Source: Trebouxia sp. TZW2008 | Lineage: Eukaryota > Chlorophyta > Trebouxiophyceae > Trebouxiales > Trebouxiaceae | Assembly (NCBI GenBank): GCA_002118135.1 | Contig: BDIU01000126.1 | Location: 62,001 to 126,000, forward strand | DNA: 64,000 bases | Reading direction: 5' to 3' | In this document: positions 11,529 through 25,100 of the stretch, piece after piece | Numbering within the stretch: position 1 is the first letter of the stretch | Layout of the letters: the number at the start of each line of letters is the position of its first letter | Position numbers and translations under genes: made by a program | Notes under the pieces: model-generated | Database searches by the model: none | Told to the model about the DNA's origin: nothing | The model's input: only the letters and a program-made list of their open reading frames with translations

Positions 11529-12452
11529 CGAGCTGTTACTTTGTAGGTCCACCGAAAGCGAAGGCCAGATAGCAGCCTGAGTTACCTTGTCAGATTATTT
11601 GGTAAAGTCACATATTGCAGATCACGCAGAGTCTTGCTGCAGCTGTTCTTTACCATTGCTCTGCACTTCTGATAGCTTCCAGCACATGACTGCCAATGGC
11701 ACACAAAGATGATTATTTTGCAATCAAGGTTGCCTAGCAACGGCTCTGAGAGAAACTCAGCCTGGAATGAAGTGTATGTGCTGCCATGCGAGACGTTGAA
11801 ATCTGATGCACTTTTGCCAGCACGTCTTGTTTGTCATCGTCCGTCGTAGTCAGTGTAGGTGAGTGGACAGATTATGACTGAGCGACGCGTCAGTGTTCCA
11901 TGTGGCAACATGTCTGTGCTGTCAGCTGGGCCATCACTGTTGCATGGTCCCTAGACATGCTAATGCTCTGTGAGTGTCTGATCAGCAGTCATCTACGATT
12001 TGTTAGCTTCCAATACTGCCAACAAACAATTTAATTTGTCCGCATGTTAGGCATGCCAATAAGACTACCTGGACAGCATAGACAGAGCCATCATGCAAGC
12101 ATATGGCAAGATCCATCATCACATTCATTTGCATATATGTATGCTTGATGCTGGCCTGCCTTGTGTTGCAGATGCAGCCAGACTTCAGCATGTCTCCTAT
12201 ACACGATGTAGTTACTATACATTCTATCCTACATGTTGTGCAGTGGGGCTCTACGTCAGTGAACCCAGTCTTGGCCAGCCTGCAGAATCCAACAAGTTAT
12301 TGACATTTGTGCGGAGGAATCAAGTTGCTGCACATCTGAGTGTTACTCAACTTTACGACGCCAACAGCGGCACTGCCTTTTATTATGCAAATTCAGGAAT
12401 TTTGGAAAATTGACGCCAAGGCAAGGCAATTCAAGACAAGGCAAGCTGCTCT
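11529..12452. other. Convergent intergenic region (NDUFA2 / ARG1)
   Basis: 3' flanks of two convergent genes. I see no recognisable coding region, RNA or repeat. Confidence 0.5.
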
Positions 12453-15400
12453 CTACAAGTTGTGCATGAAGCTGCTTTGCACAGAGTTGCTAAACACGTG
12501 CAGAATGAGCAGTGGTTGGCTAGACCCATGTCTCTTATACTGCAAAATTTGTAGGTTGTACACCGAAAACTTTATATGTATCAGCAGACCATGCATACCT
12601 GCTTTTTGAGAGAGACCTTGGAAGAATGGTTGCGGTGAGACTGCAGGTGCATCACTTGTGCCTAGTAGATCCAAGTATGCTTGATCCCTGATCTGCAGAA
12701 GCTCCTCCACATCCTTGTGCTCTTCATGATACCGTTTCAGCGCTGCCTCAAAGTGTGACTGTGCCTGCAATGTATAGCAATTTCTTTATGACGACAGTTA
12801 GGATAATCCTGATGTAAGGACAAAGCAGTGGGGAACCAAGTACTGCAGTTTCACTGCAGTGAAATTCTGAATAAGGACAATTAAGAGTAAGGACAATCTC
12901 TTCAATAAAAAGGTTGTCTTCATGACGACAGCTGTATATCAAGTCTAGATGCTTGCGGACAGCACGCCTGCATGAAACGTTTACCGAGAGCTGCTTGTGC
13001 ACAAACCAGTTCTGGCACTTGAGCACATAATGCTGAGCATGCATCTTTGTTGTGACTGCATAGGCTCCCTCGGAGGTGCACATCAGCTGCCCAAAACCCA
13101 CAACGCACCTGGCGGTACTCAGATTCAAACTGTCGAAGCTCAGTCTTCTTCTTTAGCAGCTGAGCCTCCACTTGTTGCACAGCCTGTGCTGGTGTTCCAG
13201 CAGGCTGGTCAGGGCTGGTTGGCGCAGTGTGGACTGCCTGGATTGTATACCTCACCCTGCTGAACCTGCAATGTCACCAGCAATGAATTATCTGCAAAGC
13301 ATAATGGTGTTGAGCACCATATGTCATGCTGACAGCAGTATGCAATTGCTCCGTGAAGTATGTGAAGTTGTAGGATGGTTGGTATGGGAAATGGCAGAAG
13401 CTGCTGGCGCTTACATATTGCACTTAGTCAGCTTCAGCCTGCAGCATGCAAGCAGTACATCACCAAGCATACATTTCAGTGTGTAGCATGTAGTGCGCAG
13501 CATATGGTGTGCAGTACATGACTTGCAATACATGTGTACCTGGAATTATAAGCCACTGAAATGCAGCAAATGCTATCATGGATGCCATGTGCTGGCAATA
13601 ATACACAAGACGCACTGTGCAAGCATTTGGGAGTGTCATTCACTGACAAGGAAAGCATGACGCTTTCCTACTTCAGAAGGGCCGAGCAAGCAGAGTTGAC
13701 GGTGCACAGCAGGACTCAACTCGCACCAATGCACCCAGTGAGCAATATGACATAAACAAGACAGCTGCTGGCCTGAGAGCGTGCGCCTCACCAGTTGTCT
13801 CCATGCATAGCCATCAGGATCTTGCCTGGCTGCAGCTGCACCTGACTGAGAATGCACTGACTGAAGAGGGTGACATATCAAATGCAGTTGCTGGTGTCAG
13901 AGAGTATTCACCTTACCAGTTATCTCCATACACAGCCACCAAAACTTTGCCTGGCCGCAGCTGCACATGCTCACGAGCTTGCAGCCCGTCCAGCCTTTTG
14001 AACAGGATGGCTTCTGGGTCTTTGCTGGTGTCCATAACTGAGGGCTTTGGTCCCATGTGACAGGTCAAAAAGGGAAAGAAGTACAGCCCTGCCATCTGTA
14101 CACCCTTCCTAGTTTTCTGGCTATCCTCCTGTCAGCACTTACACAGCAAGCATGCAGCTGCAGCAACTGTGTTTGTGGACACGCATAGCACCAGACCTCC
14201 TGGGCTTGTATCCTGTTGTGGGTTTGACAGAGTTTGCAGCAATTAAAAGAAGCCATGACATAGATGCTGCAATCTTTGCAAGCAACAGGTTGTTTGATCA
14301 GCAGATTCTGCATGCAAATCATTTTTATTGTTCATTCATTCATTTTGGCCAGCACAAGGTGGATCTATGCTGCATGAGTCACCTGAGTCAATAGCTCACA
14401 TTGACCATCACTGCTTCGCTCAAACAACAGCAGCTTGAAACGGCTCCCTTGAGGAGAATGCGCTCCTACAGCAAACCCTTCTCTGACCTGTGCCTCTGTT
14501 ACAGTCAGCTCATAGAAGACTACTCCACCCTTGTCAACCTACACATGGGCAAATATCTCTCATACCGCAGTGGTCTCGACCAGCCCAACTCAAGCATTCA
14601 GGACATGACACAGTCATGAGCCAAAGCTGTATGCAAGTTGGGGCAACAGTGCTTGCCTTGTCAGAATGCTGACTGCCAAACTGCAATGGCACAGCGGTAA
14701 AGTTGCCATTGTAAGCTGCATCCAAAACAGGCTGAGGGACCATAGTCTTGATTGGGACACCTGCATCCAAAAGCCTTGGGTTTTTTTTGCACGTGCAGTG
14801 TGCACGAATAATGGCTTTGACAGCAGGGTCGCTTTTGCAGCCGTTGCAGCTGTGACCAGATCAGGCTTGATGTGCCTGCCTCAGCACAGGTTATTTAATA
14901 ATGTCAGCAAGCTTGATGTTGCAAAACTTTTAAAGTAATGATGCTGCAACAAAACGTACCAATCTTGCTGAACAGTGCGGCAACAGCAGTGTTCATGACA
15001 CCAAGCGAGGAGAGGTCAATCTGAACCTCCAGATCACTTGGATTCAGGTTCTCAAAGCCGCCTTGATCATATCTGCGCCTTTTGTCTGGGTCGCTAAGTA
15101 TGCCTGCAGAAGCAGCAACTTTGACATGCCACGCCCTTTGTGAGTAGATTTGCCTGTGCTCGCTGCACTGATGAAACTGCTTGGCTAGGTGTGCAACAAT
15201 ACCCTCCGCGAGGAGCGTCTTTGAGCTTGGTGCATACCGTATGCTGTGGCAATTTGCTGAAACTGTTCTGCCGCCTCCTCTGCACCAGCACCATGATTCT
15301 TGTCTGGATGATACTTCAGAGCAAGCTTGCGATATGCTGCCTTGATTTCCTCTGGAGTGGCTGCTTTATTGACCTTCAGCACCTGCATATGTATACATAC

Positions 15401-15505
15401 ATCGACAGCATTCTTGCTTCACAACGGCACCAACTCCACTGAGGACAGGATCAGAAGCTGCGCTACCTCGTAAGGATCCTCTGGAACGGCTGAAGGTGGG
15501 ACCAT
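12453..15505 (-). CDS. ARG1/ARL-type DnaJ (J-domain) protein
   Basis: Minus-strand exons 15505-15467, 15382-15238, 15103-14960, 14760-14657, 14538-14383, 14128-13917, 13256-13109 and 12764 down to 12599 or 12453 join with matching phases. Residues about 10-80 are a J domain with YHPDKN and [10 protein letters not shown]. The downstream regions follow plant ARG1 (Altered Response to Gravity) segment by segment: [73 protein letters not shown] and a C-terminal coiled coil ([16 protein letters not shown], then [18 protein letters not shown]). In plants these peripheral-membrane J proteins act in vesicle trafficking and early gravity signalling. The intron after 14657 has a GC donor (AAG/GCAAGC). 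The C-terminal exon may splice at 12599 (GTATGC) or read on to 12453. Confidence 0.92.
12783..12920. mobile_element. Possible diverged MITE remnant in an ARG1 intron
   Basis: Several short GTAAGGACAA-like blocks and a CTGCAGTTTCACTGCAGT palindrome resemble the interior of the pogo-like MITEs elsewhere in the window. The ends do not match cleanly. Confidence 0.3.
13787..13875 (-). repeat. Decayed tandem copy of the ARG1 exon 6 donor junction
   Basis: The stretch copies the 3' end of the exon ending at 13917, with a GT donor at 13792, 125 bp further into the intron. It still reads [17 protein letters not shown] against the true exon's [17 protein letters not shown]. Confidence 0.85.
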
Positions 15506-16185
15506 TTCTGCCTAAGTCCTGGCTCAAAGCAGGGTCCGATTTCTGTTAAGTCATAAATTGCCTGACGAGTCTGGACCTGTCACAGTCTTTGCACAGTCAC
15601 GTTGTGGATCGAGCGAGACTTTGGCGTTTTGAGATCGTTTGAATTTCTTTGTAGACAAGTTGACTGAAGACTCAATCTAGCAGAGCGGTGATCAGTTGTT
15701 CTGCCGCGCGCAAAAGCTCAGCAGCGGATGCAGCAGCAGCGCAACCTGCTCTTACTCTCTATGCAACGGCAGGAAGCAAACGCTATCAGCAACGGGCACC
15801 GCAAAGCCAAGTTGCACAGCGCGCAGTATGCTCTAGTCGCAGTTCGAGCTGCATCACACACGCACGTAGGTCGACCCCTCAGACACCCCCCCATCATTGT
15901 GTCGAAAGGACTGGTGCGGGGGAGGAGGGGGGGGCGGGTGGCATCATTCCGCGCAAGGCACCGGAGGGGTCTAGGGAGGGGCTGCTCGTTCAAGTTTGAC
16001 TTGCCGTGTGCAACACGGCGTGCAGTCAGTTGCATCATTGAGACGCAAGATGTTAGCCAACTGTCGATCGCTGAGTGCAGCCAAGTTGACATGGTTGTTG
16101 AGATGGCGCGGTAAACGGTTCGGTTACAGGTCTCTTCAGATCTTGATCTGTCCCTCACGCACTGACCTGGCGTTTTCGGTTCGTC
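15506..16185. other. Divergent promoter region between ARG1 and the DDX60-like gene
   Basis: A 680-bp head-to-head interval, locally GC-rich, with a G-rich run at about 15919-15937. Overlapping frames on both strands (15688-15999, 15718-16191 and 15728-16114) lack motifs and are taken as non-coding. Confidence 0.45.
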
Positions 16186-19100
16186 ATGCATGAAGACAGC
16201 ATGTGTTCGTCTGCCGAAACCACAGCAAACTGTTCCAAGTTGAGTCAGGCATTCCTTCGGCAGCGGCCCCTCTACGTCAACTTGTTGGACGACCTTGGCT
16301 CCACAGACTTCTTCATGATCGACGGCGATTCGCTGATGATGGATTGTCTGAGCAGCTCGTTAACAGGCTTTCAGCATGGAGGGCAGACGCTGCAAGTTTT
16401 GTACTTGATGGAGAGCTTCTTGCATGGCCTGCGAGGATGCTTGAACGCCAGGTTTTGCATCGTTTTCTTCGAGGAGCAACAGGCTCTTTGGGAACTTTGC
16501 CATCCCTGCATATGTTTGGTGCGGCAGATTCTACTGCAACATATGCATCAGAACTTGGAACTTGAAACGCTCAAGTTCAGTAGCTGGACAAGCCAGGAAT
16601 GGCTGCAGCATGTCAGGAAGGTACAGTGTGTACTTGGCTCTTAGTGCAAGCATGGTTTGTCAGATATAGCAGCAACATTCCAGTCACACGGTCATGTCAT
16701 AGGACAAAAGCAAACAATGACTCAGCTGAATGGTTTCACAATGTTAGTGTTTGCATGCAGGCAAAGCCCTCCTTCCTTCTCATCTCAGATTTATCTTACA
16801 TAAGCAAGGGTGCAAACACACTGCAACTGCCTGCATCCATGAGGGACATCATGCAAGCTTGTGCTATGTACAGCTTGACAATGGCTCTGCCTGTCGCTTT
16901 CATGGCAGAACTCAGATTTAGACAGGTACACTGAAAGGTCCCTACTTTGTATCAGTAGTTGCATTGATGGCGCATGGCAATCAGCCCTGTATGTGCTGTC
17001 TCAAGATGCAATTGTGTCGCTTCCGTGCCATTTGTGGAGACGTACGCTTGTTCAAAACTGTGTGTTTAATCGTCGTTGAAGCTAGCTTGATGAGTTGCAG
17101 GACATAGTGTACGCTTTCAAATCCACCTGGCTATTCAATTTCGGTGATCTTTTCCCTGATCTCATCAGCATCAGAGAGGCTGCAAAGCATATGTTTTCAA
17201 ACACCCTTCAAGCTGAGCAGCTGGCAAGCCAGAGGCACACAAGCAAAGAGGAACCACCACCCATGCTCATGGAAGACACCGCTGCAAATTCATGGCAGAG
17301 TTTCATGTCCAGCGGTATGCACTGTGACTCAACCCCTGTGCCTTATTATTGCGGTGGCATATTGGCAGCCAGATGTGAAGCGCCTAAATACTTTGCTCAC
17401 TTTTGGGTTTGTAAACACAGCGATGCTGCAATGTGCCTGCAGATTGGACTATGCATAGCTGTGCCAGGGTGTGAACTGTCCAAGCCTGAATCAAGCACAT
17501 TATTGATCCATGTGATGGCCATGCAGGACTCCTGGAAGCTTTGCTTGGTGGAATGCTGCTGGCGTATGGGCATGTGCCCAGCTACTGAAAGCAGGCCTGA
17601 CCTCTGGGCCTTCAGGGTCCCCAGTGCCTCCTCCACCTGGAAATGGCATTACATCACTGTTACTTTGCAAGGCATGGTGCCTTCATCAAGTGGCTAAGGA
17701 GCAGCTGCCTTTGGCAGATAGATGCCTTGACCTAGAGGCCTTGGAAAGCGCTTTCGATGCGCAACCCGTCACAGCGTCACAGCCAAATGCGTCGCATGAT
17801 CAACCGTCAGAAGACGCAAGTGACTGTTGTTTGCCAGTTGGGGATCAGCAAATTGAGCAGCAAGCACCAGCTGTCAGGGCATACACAAATACTTTTATCA
17901 GCAGTTGGTGCAGAGTGATGGTTCAGCTGCACTCTCAGGCATTGCTGAGTCCTAAACAATCAGCAGACTGCCAGCTTCAGATGCTTGACTGCATTGATGG
18001 CAGATTGTGGCACTTCATGGTGCAGTGCCTCCACCAGCAGCGAATTGTTGACTTGTCACATGATGCAGCGCAACACGCCCAGGCCATGAAGAATGCAATT
18101 TGTCGTGTTGCCAGTATTGAGATCAGTTCTGTCAGTGCCCAGATCCAGGTCCGTCCAGCCACAACTGTGAACGGACCCTCAGCCACAACTGCTTCACAGT
18201 CACACAGCTATGGCCAGACAGAGGCGGCTGCAGCAGCTGCAGGCTCTTGCCTGAAATATTCTGTGCAGGGCAATGCTCTTGTGGACTCCTTTCTGGGACC
18301 TCAGCTATCAGCTCACAAGGACAACGACACGGATGCAGTAGCAGCAGCGCAGCTGTCAGCATTTGAGGATGACTATCACTGGCACACTGGCAAGCCTCTC
18401 GAGCCAACTTATTTGGGTGAGACAGCTGAGAACAGGCAGTTGGCTGTTTGGAAAAACGCACCGCTGGAGCAGCTGGCCTATTGCCATCTGTTGTCTGCTG
18501 GTAAACGGGCACGCCTGCAGCAGACAATCAGCATGTGCGCCAACCCCCTGCTCATCAGATCGGAATCAGAAAGATCCAGCCGCCGGGCAGCAGCAGTTGA
18601 ACAGGCCCATGGGTGGCTTGAAGATCGGTTTCAGAAGCTTGGACAGGCGCAAGCAACCTTCATGAGGAACTATTCTGCCTCCATGATGAGCACAACATAT
18701 CGTCGGCTCGGCACTGCAGCAGCTTCTGATGGCAAGACCAAAGGTGGCAAAAGTGGACACTCCAAAGCGCCAAAGGCTCCAAAGAAGGCTGACTTGATCA
18801 TCGAGCGGGAGAAGGCCAAGAGAGCTGTAGGGGACTCTCACAAGCTGTCAGACAGATGGACCAGAAAGCAACACACGCTGCAGACCCAGGTCAAGGTCAG
18901 CGGCTGGGATGTTGAGCTGCAGTTGGAGGTAGACTCCTTCCTTCAGGAATGCAAGTCGCAGGCAGGCTCTGCGTATATTGAGGCATCAATGTTCAAGCTG
19001 CAGCACAGTTTGGACGCGTGGAAACAAGCCTGCCTCAGTAAGCCAGCCAAGCAGCATGGCAGACAAGCAGACAGTCCAGTCATTCCAGCAACAGTGTCAG

Positions 19101-22100
19101 GATCATCAGTAGTAGCAGCAGCGGCAGCATCAGGTGTTGAGCTCAGTGGCATGAAGTGTGATGCCATTCCCCACGTCATCAGCGTTTGGATGACAGTGCA
19201 TGATCTGATTGACAGGGGTTGTCTCCTGAAGACTGATGGTGACAACACGCTTGCCAAAGCAGCTGCCAAGTCATGCGAGCAAGCCATGCAGCTACTGGGC
19301 TTCAGCAAGGCAGCTGCAACTGTATTGAGCCTGCTGAAAGAACTCCAAAGCAAATCGTCTGCAAAGAAGGGCAAACGTCAGACAGGTACAGCTGATGCTG
19401 CCACAGCTGAGCTGCCCGCAACAGCTGTAGCCAGCACTTCCACAGCAGTGGGGCAGTCCTCAGAAACAAGCAGCGTAGCCAGCATACAGCAAGACCCCAG
19501 CGTAAACAGCAAGCCCTCCCAGCTGACAGCCACAGCCGCCCAGAGCAAAAGCAGTGCCTTCTCTGTGGGGTGCAGTGAAGCAGTCTTTCAGCTGCGCTAC
19601 TGTGGGGATGTATTGCCTCGTGCTGCGCCTGCCGAGCCTGATCGCAGAGTCGTCTCTTTCAATCCTGACATGTGGCAGCGCAAAGTGCTGGACACGATTG
19701 ATGCCGGCGCTTCAAGCGTGATCTGCGCACCCACATCCAGCGGCAAGACTTTCATCAGTAGTTACTGCATGGACAGGGTCCTCAGCAATGTGAAGGACAA
19801 GGAAGGAGTTGTGGTCTTTGTTGCGCCCACAAAGGCTTTGGTCAATCAAACAGCTGCCCAGGTAATTGTGTGCAGCAAATGAGTGTGTTGAGTCAGCACT
19901 TACTGTGCATTGCGCACGCAAGCAGCAACGTAGCATGGTACAAACGTGGCATACTGCAGACACAATATTTGTTTGCGTGTTGCCAGGTTGTCTTGCTTGG
20001 AGCGACGCCTGTCTGTCAAGGCAGTGCATATGTGGAGCGCATATCATATGTATAGCATGCATCATACTTCATATGCTATTAATCAGTATTTCTTGGCTTG
20101 TAACAAAGCTTTTGTCGGACTGAAAGTTGTGCATGTCAAAGCTGCTGGGGGTTGAGTTCAGTGAATGACATATTCTCCATTTCAGTGACTGGTTTCCTAA
20201 ACAATTTGCGTGTTGAGTCCTACATGTTTGCACCAATGTATGGCGTATTTCACAATTTGCTCAATGACAAGCTCTCAAAGCGTAATACATGTTGCATGTT
20301 GAGTATTGCGCATGGTGACTCACTGGTCGACTATACCTGCTGCAGGTTTGCAAGGACTTCAACTCAGAATACGGGGTGTTCACAAGGGATTACAGGCACA
20401 AAGCTGTAGAGGCGCGTGTCCTTGTGACTGTGCCAGCCTGCTTGGAGATCCTGTTGTTCTCCTCTGCACACAGAGACTGGGTCAAGAAGCTGCGCTATGT
20501 CATCTTTGATGAGGTGCATTGTATGCGTGAGGGAGGCATCAGGGAGGGAGGCTTGGTGGAGAGCACTGGAGCAATATGGGAGCATTGCTTACTGCTAATC
20601 AGGTGATGCAGACTGCCTGTGCTGCTGACAAGTTACATTGCTGCAACATGCCAGTTGCACCAAGCACTGTGCATTGCGCTGACTTGGGTTTGTGCCACAA
20701 AAAGATGACTTTCTTACACAGCATGCTGCAATGAACATGTTCAAGCACAAGCTGCCTCATCATGGAGTGCCAGTCTACTTGCCAAGAAGTCCGTTGTAGT
20801 AAAGGCTCACATGCAGCAAGCTGCAATGTCATTTGCACTGTGATCACTGCAGTTTATCGCTTGTTGTAAAGCTTGTGCACTCTGTCACTGATTGCTTGTG
20901 TTTGACACAAAAGATTGCCTGATCTGTAGGTGCCCATTCCTTGCTTTGTCAGCAACAATTGGCAACCCACAGCAAGTCACGTCATGGCTGCAATCTGTGA
21001 AGGACCTGCAGCAGCAGCAGGACAGCAAACTAGGCCTGCACAGGCCACCAGCTACGTATCAAGTCAGGCTGATCCAGCACTCTGAGCGCTATGCTGACCT
21101 GCGCTACCACACCTTTGCAGCTTCAACCACCCAGCAAAGCGATGCACTCCTCAGCTCAGCTGAGTTCTCAGTCACGTCTGGAGCAAGCAGCAATGACTTT
21201 GTCAGGCTGCACCCTTGTGCTGTGCTAGCGGCAAAGCAAATTCAGGAGAGCGGCTTTCCATCTGAAATCTCCCTGGAGCCATGCGACTGCCTACAGCTGT
21301 ACAGCATCATGCAAGCAGTCAGTGACACAGCAGAGCAGCTCAGCAACAACATGCAGGGGGCCTTGGCAGAGATGACTGGTGATGTGGCTCAGGGTGAACA
21401 AGCTGTCATTCCGGAGAAACCAGCTTCTGCTGCAGCGAGTACTGGGCTCATCCCTGGCATAAGCGCAGATGCTGTACCTGATGAGCATGACATCATCTCT
21501 GCTCTTGCTGGTGCAAATTTCAGTCCTGGCATGACTTCAGATGCTGCATCTGATCAGGGTGATGCAGACCATGTAGTACAGCATTGGCTCCTGGCCAGTA
21601 AGGAATTGTTACAGACGCTGTCACCAGACNNNNNNNNNNNNNNNNNNNNNNNNNNNNNNNNNNNNNNNNNNNNNNNNNNNNNNNNNNNNNNNNNNNNNNN
21701 NNNNNNNNNNNNNNNNNNNNNNNNNNNNNNNNNNNNNNNNNNNNNNNNNNNNNNNNNNNNNCCTTCTCGTTTGAGAGGACCAAGTGTGAAAGATTGGCGG
21801 GTAAGTCTCGACTGCTTTCAGTCAGTGCATGCTGTGGCTTGAATCATGGTTGCCAGCATAGTGTAGCAGTACTGCATCCCCTGCCGAGACATACTTGGCA
21901 GCATTGTACTTGTCAATGGCATACTTGCAGCATTGACATGAAGCTTGAAAAGTGTTTTGTGTGTTTCATGCAAGTTCCAGACATTGTCAATGCGAAGTTG
22001 TCCAGCTGCGCATTGCTGATCTATCTCATGATGTCTGCAGTGTGTCACAACCTGATTGCATATTTGGTCAGCCTCAACGGTCAATCGTCATTTTGAACAC

Positions 22101-25100
22101 TGGCTACATAGTGTATGTGCATACAGGGGGGGTTTTGGAGATTTTGGAAGAAGAAGAAGCCAGGCACAGGGAGACTAGCGGTTTTGATCCTCGCAAGCAA
22201 GAAGCAGCTGCGGAGCAGGCACGCAAGGCTGCAAAAGCCAGCAGGGACAACAAGGCAGGCCGTAAAGCTGCTGAAGACGCTCTGCATGAAGGCACATCTG
22301 GTGAGAGGTGTCATGACAGGTGCTGTGGTTTCTGTGTGAAACAGGCATCAATCTTGGTCTCATTGACAAAGAGCAGAATACCAAAGGTCGTGTACCGCCT
22401 ATGCCTCGCTGCTTGGCACAGGCAAAGTGTTCATAAGTCACACCAGCTGGTTCTGTTTTTCACCTCACAAAAGGGCTCAGAATTGTCAAGTCTTTCCAAA
22501 ACAAGGATTTTTGTGCTTGTGGGATAAGAATAGCAAGCATCTGCAAATGCTGAATTGCTGTGAGAGTGTATCTTGAACACAGTCGCAACGTTTTATATTT
22601 TGCATTTCACAGGTTTGTTGTCTGCTGCAGGCGCTCCAGACTTTGAGGAGAGTAGGATTGATCCGGCTTTTAGCTTTGCTGGACGTGTCAGGAACATGTC
22701 ACCTCAGGAGCTGCAAGACCTAATCTCCAAGTGCACTTTTGGCATGGATGATGATGATGCACTTGTGAGAGCTTTACACCGAGGCATCGGCGTCCATCAC
22801 AGTGGCCTGCCCACAAAGTATCGGCAGCTGGTTGAGATTCTGTTCAGATGCCGCCATCTCAGAGTCGTGATTGCAACAGGTGTGTATCGCTTCTGAAATA
22901 CCGCTAGGCTAGCATAGTGTTATGTTGGCTTTGACTTGAAGGACCTGAAAATTGACTTACATGCCATCTGTGGTCACCTGACCTACAGTGGAATTGGGTT
23001 GTCCCACATGCTTGTTGAGCTCAAGCAACAGCTTGTTCGTCTTCTGCTTGGTACAGCATGATTGCAGCGCAGATGTTTATTTCTGCATGACACAGCAAAA
23101 GCTTGATTGCGTGGCAACCATGTTTCTGCCATGATCATGCCAATGCTAGGGCAAACTTACATTGTGTTGACTCTGCCTGGAGGCACCCTTGCATATGGTA
23201 TCAGCATGCCATGCTGCACCATAGGCTTTGCAGGAGACCACATCTTCCTGAACTCACTGCTGTTCAAGCACAAGCTCAACTGCATGGCACGCTTGTGATT
23301 GTCTTGACCTGCTACTGCTGTTGTCATGATACCTTGTGCTGGCTGTGCTTGCAGGCACCCTTGCATACGGCATCAACATGCCGTGCCGTACTGTAGCCTT
23401 TGCAGGAGATCACATCTTCCTGAACTCACTGCAGTTTAGGCAGATGACTGGCAGAGCAGGCAGGAGGGGTTTTGACACACTTGGCCACGTCATCTTCTGG
23501 AACGTTCCAGCCTCCAAACGCGCTTCTCTGCTGGTGTCACCAGTTCCCCAGCTGCACGGCAACTTCCCTTTGTCTGTGACTCTCACCCTGAGGCTGCTCA
23601 CTCTGCACTCAGCAGCTCCTCAAGACTCAGAACTGCAGAACGACTTACTCAGGATGCTTCAACGCCCGTTCTACGCAGCTGCAGATCCATTTCTTCAGCA
23701 GAAGATGCATCACCTGTTTCAATTTTCTCTGCAATACCTGCAACAGCAGACTACGCTGAATGACCACGGGCAGCCAGTGCAGCTTGCCGGCATGGCAACT
23801 CATCTGTTTTGGGCCGAGCCAGCTAACTTTGCCTTTGTACATCTGTTGCGCAAGGGCGTGTTTCACAAAATCTGCGCCAAAGTGAAGCCTCATGCGGCAC
23901 TTGATCTGCCAGACAGCGTAGCCCGCGAGCTGCTGCTGGTGCTGAGTCATGTGTTTGGGCGAGTGCAGCTACCGCCTTTTGTGACTGCTGATCGCCAGAT
24001 CACAATGCAACAGTCCCCCTCCAAGTAAGCCTCGCTTGCCTGTCTTGCCCCAGATTAGCGTCAAGGAATATGCATGAGCTAGCATGCATTGCCTCAAAGC
24101 GCCTGAGTTGTGCTGTATGTCAAGAGGTGACTTCGCCAATTGTCATTGCTTTGATGACAAAACAAGTCTTCAGGCTTCCAAGTCAAGTTTGTGCTGTCTG
24201 GCCTGCATTAAGTGAGACGGGCATCAACCACCACTTGCCATCAGAAACAAGGCTACTTGCAAAAGGACTTCAGTTTGTCTGAGGTGTATACATCTGCAAG
24301 CTGATGCATCAGAAGTTCTTGGGTCATATGCAATCTGACTAATTGCCATGCAGCCCTGTCAACATCATTTTGTAACGCTGGCAGCACTGTTGCAATATCC
24401 TGTCAGCCCATGCAGGCAGCCTGTGATGACTTGGCTAACCTGTGCCCATCCTAGTGCTGCAGCCACCACAGTTCCCCATTGCCCACAATGTTGAAGCACT
24501 CAACATTGACAATTGTGAACTTTGATGCAGGGTCATCCTGGAAGGTCTGGAATCAGAGGTTCAGGCACTGCTGGCAGAGCACAACCAGGAGGCCGTGGAC
24601 CACCTCATGGCTTACGTCAGCAGCTATGTCTCCAGTCAATCACAAACCCTACCACCTGCAAACTGCCTCCCCTTGTCTGGCTTCAGCTACCCTCCTGAGG
24701 CAAGCACAGGCTCCAGAGGAGTTTCTCAGCAGCAAAGCAGTGCAAGCTATGCAGGCGGCACCTGGTCAAAGGCTAGTGCTGGGGAAGGTCTTAACGCATT
24801 GACTCAGTTCAGGAAGCCTTTCAGCATCTCCTCACCGTTTGTGGCTCTGTCAGGTAGTCTATGATCTGACTAGGAAGAATTTTGCAGCTGTGTTTTTGCT
24901 TTGCCCATATCAGTGCATGGCAAATGCTGGTGCAATGCCGTTACAACTGTTAATGTGCTGATTGCCTTTCCTGCTTGTGCTAACACACGGGAACCTGTGC
25001 TGCTGTAGTGCTTTATGCCACCCAACAGCATCGCTTTTGGCAAGCTGATGTCAGCATGACTGCACTGTATAGCTTTGCAATGGTCAATCCTATGCAATGC

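Noticed and set aside
15718..16191. 157-codon minus-strand frame between ARG1 and DDX60
   Set aside because: It overlaps the DDX60 start on the other strand, has no motif, and two other frames of similar length overlap it, as expected in a GC-rich promoter.
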